Of a stretch of 35,035 nt of DNA, positions 31,223 through 35,035 are shown in pieces. The stretch spans positions 1 to 35,035 of the forward strand of contig JBDRGD010000020.1 of the NCBI GenBank assembly GCA_043818095.1. The letters run 5' to 3'. Numbering within the stretch: the first letter of the stretch is position 1; each line of letters begins with the position of its first letter. The translations under genes and the position numbers were made by a program. This DNA comes from JBDRGD01 sp043818095. GTDB taxonomy: Bacteria > Chloroflexota > Dehalococcoidia > Dehalococcoidales > RBG-16-60-22. The notes beneath the pieces were generated by a model. That model searched no databases. It had not been told where the DNA came from and saw nothing but the letters and a program-made list of their open reading frames with translations.

Positions 31223-32272
31223 TCAGTCGCCCGTGGCCGTCCCGGCCCGGTATTGCCGCTTCGCCTCCTGGTATGCCCGGCTCCGCGCCGCGATCATTTC
31301 CCGGATGGGCAGGTGATAGGGACAGCGTTCTTCGCAAAGACCGCACTGGGAACATTTGACCGCGTCTTCCACCGCCTGCCCGAAAGACCCGCTCATGATA
31401 AGCTCCATATTCAGGCGCTTGAAAAAGGTATCGCTGGTCATCACCGTGGAGATGTGGATGCCCTCGGTGCAGGGCTGGCAGTAGTCGCAACGCCGGCAGA
31501 AATTCTGCCCCAGCTCCCGCCGCAGCCTTTCGATTTCCCGCCGGTCGGCGGCCGTCAGGGAATGCGGCCCCGACTCTATCCGGAGAATCTCCTCCATTTC
31601 CGCGGGTTCCTGGATGCCGGGAATAATGAGGAGGTCCGGATACTGGAGGAGGAATTTGAAAGCCAGGGAAACGTCCGCCAGCATCCCCCCGCCCAGCGGC
31701 TTCATTACGATAAAGCCCACGTCATGCGCCCTGGCCAGGGGGATAAGCTCGTCCGCGGGCTCATGGGTGATGAAGTTGAAGGGAAACATTACCGTCTCGA
31801 ACTCGCCCGATTTCACGATGTCCCTGGCGGTGTCTATCTGGTGAGAACTGGCGCCAATGTGCCGCACCAGTCCGGCCTGTTTCGCCCCCTGGAGGAAAGC
31901 CAGCGGCCCGCCGGGCGCCATAACCTTCTCCAGGGTCGCCGCGTCGCTGACGTTATGCAGCATATAAAGGTCGATGTCGTCCACCCCCAGGCGCTTCAGA
32001 CTGAGTTCCAGGTCCGCCTCCACCTCCGCGCGGGTGCGGTGGGGCGATTTCGTCCCCAGGATAACGTCCTGCCGCCGTCCCGCCACCGCCTTGCCGATGC
32101 GCCCTTCGCTGGTGGTGTAGCCGTGGGCGGTGTCGATAAAGTTTACGCCCATGTCCAGGCAGGCGCGGACGGTGGCGACGGCCGGCCCCTCCTCGAGGCG
32201 CTGGATGGGAATCCCCCCGAAACCCAGCCTCGTGACCATCATCTCCGTCCTGCCCAGCCTTATCTTCTCCAT
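31223..32272 (-). CDS. Aldo/keto reductase with C-terminal [4Fe-4S] domain
   Basis: 349 aa. The N-terminal AKR barrel has LGRTEMMVTRLGFGGIPI, DTAHGYTTSEGRIG (catalytic Asp and Tyr), KSPHRTR (Lys) and DLYMLHNV (His). The C-terminal part has CRRCDYCQPCTEGI and CSQCGLCEERCPYHLPI, giving ferredoxin-type clusters. This family (Fe-S AKR) couples carbonyl reduction or oxidation to ferredoxin-like carriers; the substrate is unknown. The ATG is at 32272, about 29 bases after the predicted transcription start. It lies upstream of ftsH on the same strand but the latter has its own promoter. Confidence 0.92.
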   Translation of the reverse strand: MEKIRLGRTEMMVTRLGFGGIPIQRLEEGPAVATVRACLDMGVNFIDTAHGYTTSEGRIGKAVAGRRQDVILGTKSPHRTRAEVEADLELSLKRLGVDDIDLYMLHNVSDAATLEKVMAPGGPLAFLQGAKQAGLVRHIGASSHQIDTARDIVKSGEFETVMFPFNFITHEPADELIPLARAHDVGFIVMKPLGGGMLADVSLAFKFLLQYPDLLIIPGIQEPAEMEEILRIESGPHSLTAADRREIERLRRELGQNFCRRCDYCQPCTEGIHISTVMTSDTFFKRLNMELIMSGSFGQAVEDAVKCSQCGLCEERCPYHLPIREMIAARSRAYQEAKRQYRAGTATGD

Positions 32273-32307
32273 AAGCTATCCATTTCCCGTGAAAAACGTC
32301 TCTTTTA

Positions 32308-32336
32308 ATTATAGATACCCGGCACATACAGGTCAA
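32308..32336 (-). promoter_or_regulatory. Promoter of the aldo/keto reductase gene
   Basis: On the minus strand TTGACC (32336-32331), a 17-base spacer and TATAAT (32313-32308). Confidence 0.75.
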
Positions 32337-32401
32337 AAAGGGACCTGACGGCAGCCCGTCCGGAGCCGAACCCGGTTTCTGTAAATTTCTTCCTCCGGTT
32401 A

Positions 32402-32430
32402 TTGGTTTCACCGCGCGCGGGATGTATAAT
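32402..32430 (+). promoter_or_regulatory. Promoter of the MFS transporter gene at 32484
   Basis: TTGGTT (32402-32407), a 17-base spacer and TATAAT (32425-32430). The predicted start is near 32437, immediately before the hairpin at 32442-32462. Confidence 0.6.
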
Positions 32431-32441
32431 CAATGCGAGTC

Positions 32442-32462
32442 CCGCCCGCCGGAAGCGGGCGG
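32442..32462 (+). promoter_or_regulatory. Perfect GC hairpin at the 5' end of the MFS mRNA
   Basis: CCGCCCGC (32442-32449) and GCGGGCGG (32455-32462) form an 8-bp stem with a 5-base loop CGGAA. It would lie within the first 25 bases of the message. It may stabilise the mRNA or act as an operator; there is no T-tract, so it is not a terminator. Confidence 0.5.
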
Positions 32463-32483
32463 AGCGGACACGAACGCAACCGA

Positions 32484-33752
32484 ATGACGAAGAAGTTCCA
32501 CATTTTTTACGGCTGGTATATCGTAATCGCCAGCGTGCTCATCACCGTCTACGTCGGCGGGCTGCTCGCCTACGGCTTTACCGCCCTGATAAATCCCATT
32601 GCCGCCACCTTCGGATGGAGCTACGCCCAGATATCCCTCGGGCTGACCTTCCGAAGCATGTTGTCCGTACTGCTGAATCCGTTCATGGGGAAGGTCGCGG
32701 ACCGTTTTCCGCCAAACCGGCTGATACTCATCGGCGTGATTATCTCCGGCCTGGGCCTGTTCTTTTTAAGCAGGGTCCAGAACCTGTTTGCCTACTACCT
32801 CAGCTTCCTCATTATTGCCCTGGGCCATACGCTCAGCGTCACCATGGTCCCCACGACGGTCGTCGCCCGGTGGTTTAAAAGCAACATCGGCAAGGCGAAC
32901 GTCGTCCTGGCGATGGGCTTTGACGTGGGAGGACTGCTCATCCCGGTGCTGGTGAGGCTTATCGATATCTACGGCTGGCGGACTTCCCTGGTCATCTTCG
33001 CCTCAGGGCTCTGCCTGCTCGGCATTCCGCTCTCCTTCGTTTTCCGGAGCCGACCGGAAGAATACGGCCTCACCCCGGACGGACGGCCTCACGAAGTGCC
33101 CGGTCAGAACGGGCGTAAGCTCGTGAGCGATATCGAAATCGGCATCAGGAAAGCGGCGACGATGCGCACCTTCTGGCTGATAAGCATCGCCTGGATGCTG
33201 CACGCCGCCGCGGTCATCGCCCTGCTGGTGCACGTCATGCCCTCCCTGACGAGCGTCGGGTTGGACCGGGCGACGGCCGGGACGATAGCAGCCCTGCTGC
33301 CCATCAGCAGCCTCATCTGGAGGCTGCCCTTCGGCTGGTTCTGCGACGTTTTCAACAAGAAACTGGTGGTGATGATTTCCATCGCCCTTTCCAGCACGGG
33401 ACTGGTCCTCTTTACTTTTATCGACAGCGTCAACTACCTGCTCATCGGGGCCTTCGTGGTCACCTTCGGCCTCGGCCTGAGCAGTTTCATGGCGCTGCGG
33501 CCGGCGCTCCTGAGGGAATATTTCGGCTCGCGGAACTTCGGGACGATATACGGGGTATCGTTCATGATTGCGGAAATCGGCGTGCTGGCGTCCCCGCCGC
33601 TGGTAGGCTGGGTCTTCGATCTGCGGCACGTCTATAACCCCACCTGGCTGGTGCTGGGGCTCATCTGCCTGGCAGGGGTGCTGCTGATGGCGGGCGTCCC
33701 CTCGGAGGCGCAGAGGGCGGGAGAACACCCGGACTTGATGCCTGCCCATTGA
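32484..33752 (+). CDS. MFS transporter of the monocarboxylate/oxalate-formate type
   Basis: 422 aa with about twelve membrane helices. The opening HIFYGWYIVIASVLITVYVGG and the paired halves GWSYAQISLGLTFRS and GWRTSLVIFASGLCLLGIP are characteristic of the OFA/monocarboxylate-porter branch of MFS. The likely cargo is a small organic anion; the exact substrate is not visible. ATG 32484 is chosen because the frame upstream reads through the leader hairpin and does not resemble the family, but no Shine-Dalgarno site precedes it. A weak hairpin (33752-33766) follows the stop. Confidence 0.88.
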   Translation: MTKKFHIFYGWYIVIASVLITVYVGGLLAYGFTALINPIAATFGWSYAQISLGLTFRSMLSVLLNPFMGKVADRFPPNRLILIGVIISGLGLFFLSRVQNLFAYYLSFLIIALGHTLSVTMVPTTVVARWFKSNIGKANVVLAMGFDVGGLLIPVLVRLIDIYGWRTSLVIFASGLCLLGIPLSFVFRSRPEEYGLTPDGRPHEVPGQNGRKLVSDIEIGIRKAATMRTFWLISIAWMLHAAAVIALLVHVMPSLTSVGLDRATAGTIAALLPISSLIWRLPFGWFCDVFNKKLVVMISIALSSTGLVLFTFIDSVNYLLIGAFVVTFGLGLSSFMALRPALLREYFGSRNFGTIYGVSFMIAEIGVLASPPLVGWVFDLRHVYNPTWLVLGLICLAGVLLMAGVPSEAQRAGEHPDLMPAH

Positions 33753-33784
33753 TACCGTACGGGTATTATTAGGACTTTAATCAC

Positions 33785-33834
33785 TGGAGCCAGCGATAGG
33801 ATTCGAACCTACGACCCGCGGTTTACGAAACCGC
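33785..33834 (-). tRNA. 3' half of tRNA-Thr(CGU), attachment-site remnant
   Basis: The minus strand reads an anticodon arm GCGGT-TTCGTAA-ACCGC (33834-33818; anticodon CGT), variable loop GGGTC, T arm GTAGG-TTCGAAT-CCTAT, acceptor strand CGCTGGC, T73 and an encoded CCA. The 5' half (acceptor GCCAGCG, D arm) is missing: bases to the right do not resemble a D arm. This is the expected footprint of an element inserted by recombination within a tRNA gene. The complete tRNA should be rebuilt at the far end of the element, outside the window. Confidence 0.85.
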
Positions 33835-33848
33835 AAACTACACTCAAA

Positions 33849-34805
33849 TTGCTTAACAAACTAACAGTTTCTGAACTCGCAGAGTTAAGCAAGTTTAGTA
33901 AAGCCTACATCTCACAAGTTAAGCATGGTAAGAGACCACCATCCCAAAAACTTCTTGATATTCTTGGTGAATACAAACAATTTGAAAAGCCTGCCAGAGA
34001 TTACTACAGCCTATTTATGCAATCACGGCTCGCCAAAGAAGTATCTCCTACAACAATAAGATTCTACGAGGTAAAGCTGGGCAGGTTCCTTGATGATATT
34101 AATCCCGATAAGGCTAAGCAGCATCACATTGAGAAATTCCTGCTTCAATTTGAAAATGTAGGGAATCGCCACGGGTATTATCAGGTTATAAAGACATTCT
34201 ACATCTGGAGAGAGGACATACTGAGTCTCCCAAACCCTGTTAAACATATGGCTGCCCCAAGGCTTGGAAAGTTGATATTACCAAGTTTAACCGAAGAACA
34301 GGTAAGAACACTGTTAGAAAAAGCTGAAAACGTTAGGAACAAAGCTATAATATCACTGTTCACAGAAAGCGGATTAAGACTTTCAGAACTTGCTGGAATC
34401 AAACCAACAGACATCGATTGGGATGCTCATACGATAAGAATCATAGGCAAGGGTAGAAAAGAAGCGTATGCTCCATTTGGTACGCTCTCAGAAGGGTATT
34501 TGAAGGAATGGCTTTCTGAGCATAAAGCCAATGGCAATATATGGGGAATCAACGCCTGGGGTATCAATATAATGCTAAGAAGATTAAAGGCTAAGACTGG
34601 CCTTCCCTGTAATCCTCATACGTTCAGGAGAACATTTGCTTGTCTATTACGTAAGCAAGGTTTGGATACTATGACGATAAAGGATTTGGGCAGGTGGGAA
34701 AGACTGGAGATGGTGCAGAGATATACCAGGTCTGTTACTTTTCAAGATTCTTTGAAGTTCTACAAAGCACCACTCTCCTATTGTGAAGGACAAAACACTC
34801 ATTAA
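33849..34805 (+). CDS. Tyrosine recombinase/integrase with N-terminal HTH
   Basis: About 318 aa. Residues 5-42 (LTVSELAELSKFSKAYISQV) look like an Xre-type HTH, followed by a SAM-like core-binding domain and the catalytic domain. Catalytic residues are Arg in TESGLRLSELAG, Lys in GKGRKEAY, HxxR in HTFRRTF and the nucleophile Tyr in VQRYTR. The LGH histidine of most relatives is replaced by Arg in LGRWERLEMV. No ATG/GTG or ribosome site is present; TTG 33849 is the first possible start, and the frame is open leftward through the tRNA fragment. The N-terminus may therefore differ in the circular form. Confidence 0.88.
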   Translation: MLNKLTVSELAELSKFSKAYISQVKHGKRPPSQKLLDILGEYKQFEKPARDYYSLFMQSRLAKEVSPTTIRFYEVKLGRFLDDINPDKAKQHHIEKFLLQFENVGNRHGYYQVIKTFYIWREDILSLPNPVKHMAAPRLGKLILPSLTEEQVRTLLEKAENVRNKAIISLFTESGLRLSELAGIKPTDIDWDAHTIRIIGKGRKEAYAPFGTLSEGYLKEWLSEHKANGNIWGINAWGINIMLRRLKAKTGLPCNPHTFRRTFACLLRKQGLDTMTIKDLGRWERLEMVQRYTRSVTFQDSLKFYKAPLSYCEGQNTH

Positions 34806-34832
34806 AGAGTCTAATGCAAGTTTAATTAATAG

Positions 34833-35035
34833 TTACTTACTGAAATGGGCATCGCAATTATTGCAATGATAATATTCTCTTGGTTGGGAAGGAGATGATT
34901 GGAGGCTCTCAATTTTTTGGATTGACTTATTCCATTTGGCTTCACGAATTACATTTCGGCTGTAACATTTTGGACACTTTATTTTATTGGGGTGGTGGTC
35001 TCCCGATAATATGAGTTCAGCTTCGTCTAATATAT
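34833..35035 (-). CDS. Zinc-ribbon protein, C-terminal part (start beyond right edge)
   Basis: The last 67 or so codons of a minus-strand gene, open to the window edge. The end reads HPNKIKCPKCYSRNVIREAK, a linker SIQKIESLQSSPSQPRE, then YYHCNNCDAHFSK and stop. Two CxxC pairs about 40 residues apart make a zinc ribbon, a common C-terminal module in phage and plasmid proteins. It is convergent with the integrase, 27 bases between the stops. Its role is unknown because the main part is missing. Confidence 0.6.
   Translation of the reverse strand, partial: ILDEAELILSGDHHPNKIKCPKCYSRNVIREAKWNKSIQKIESLQSSPSQPREYYHCNNCDAHFSK

Larger units (their letters stand above)
33785..35035. mobile_element. 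End of an integrated genetic element (continues past the window)
   Basis: There is a sharp drop in GC content at the tRNA fragment, a tyrosine recombinase begins 14 bases from it, and unrelated cargo follows. No replication or conjugation gene is visible in the 1.2 kb available, so the element type (plasmid-like, phage or genomic island) cannot be told. Confidence 0.75.

Noticed and set aside
29600..32308. 902-codon plus-strand frame across ftsH and the aldo/keto reductase
   Set aside because: It spans two genuine minus-strand genes and the ftsH promoter. Composition artefact.
33752..33766. Hairpin ATACC-GTAC-GGTAT-like after the MFS gene as a terminator
   Set aside because: Short stem and poor T-tract; not strong enough to list as a terminator.
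33785..33860. Complete tRNA gene or a tRNA with an anticodon-loop intron
   Set aside because: The 5' half (acceptor and D arm) is not found to the right; an integrase begins 14 bases away, so an attachment-site remnant fits better.

Overview
The window looks like chromosomal DNA of an anaerobic, GC-rich bacterium of the Dehalococcoidia/Chloroflexota type. Pointers are the run dxr-rseP-ispG-proS, a GuaB3-type IMP dehydrogenase-like protein, a cytosolic [NiFe] hydrogenase next to acetogen-type methylene-tetrahydrofolate reductase subunits (MetV, MetF), many ferredoxin and zinc-ribbon miniproteins, and several promoters placed almost on top of start codons (leaderless-type). The assignment is by gene content and order only; no alignment was possible.

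Layout. Positions 1-5461 (minus strand): isoprenoid and envelope genes dxr-rseP-ispG, then an MFS transporter and a lipoprotein, then the first 35 codons of proS. Positions 5480-6024: a divergent control region with a compact three-hairpin element, a near-consensus promoter, a short structured transcript ending in an intrinsic terminator, and a second stem-loop. Positions 6025-10546: one operon for hydrogenase small and large subunits, the maturation protease, MetV and MetF, closed by an intrinsic terminator. Positions 10654-15320: hypF-hypC-hypD-hypE from a separate promoter; hypA and hypB are not in the window. Together these suggest H2 oxidation coupled to methylene-THF reduction in the methyl branch of the Wood-Ljungdahl pathway, plus the NiFe(CN)2CO maturation system.

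Positions 15332-22551 (minus): a zinc-ribbon protein, a ferredoxin, a Crp/Fnr-family regulator, then a six-gene signalling operon (CheR-like methyltransferase, membrane histidine kinase, tandem-receiver protein, receiver-kinase hybrid, single receiver, OmpR-type regulator) driven by a strong promoter with paired TGCC/GGCA palindromes, and a small MerR/excisionase-like HTH protein. Positions 22717-24653: an unrecognised acidic-tailed protein convergent with guaB3. Positions 24850-25265: an AT-richer islet with two tiny membrane-protein genes on opposite strands, flanked by an 11-bp direct repeat that resembles the cheR operators. Positions 25373-29133: rsmI, a zinc-finger miniprotein, metG and a polyprenyl synthase. 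Positions 29165-33752: ftsH and an Fe-S aldo/keto reductase on minus, and an MFS transporter on plus.

From 33785 to the end the composition becomes AT-rich. Only the 3' half of a tRNA-Thr(CGU) gene is present, abutted by a tyrosine recombinase whose frame stays open through the tRNA fragment, followed by a partial zinc-ribbon gene. This is one end of an integrated element that continues past the window.
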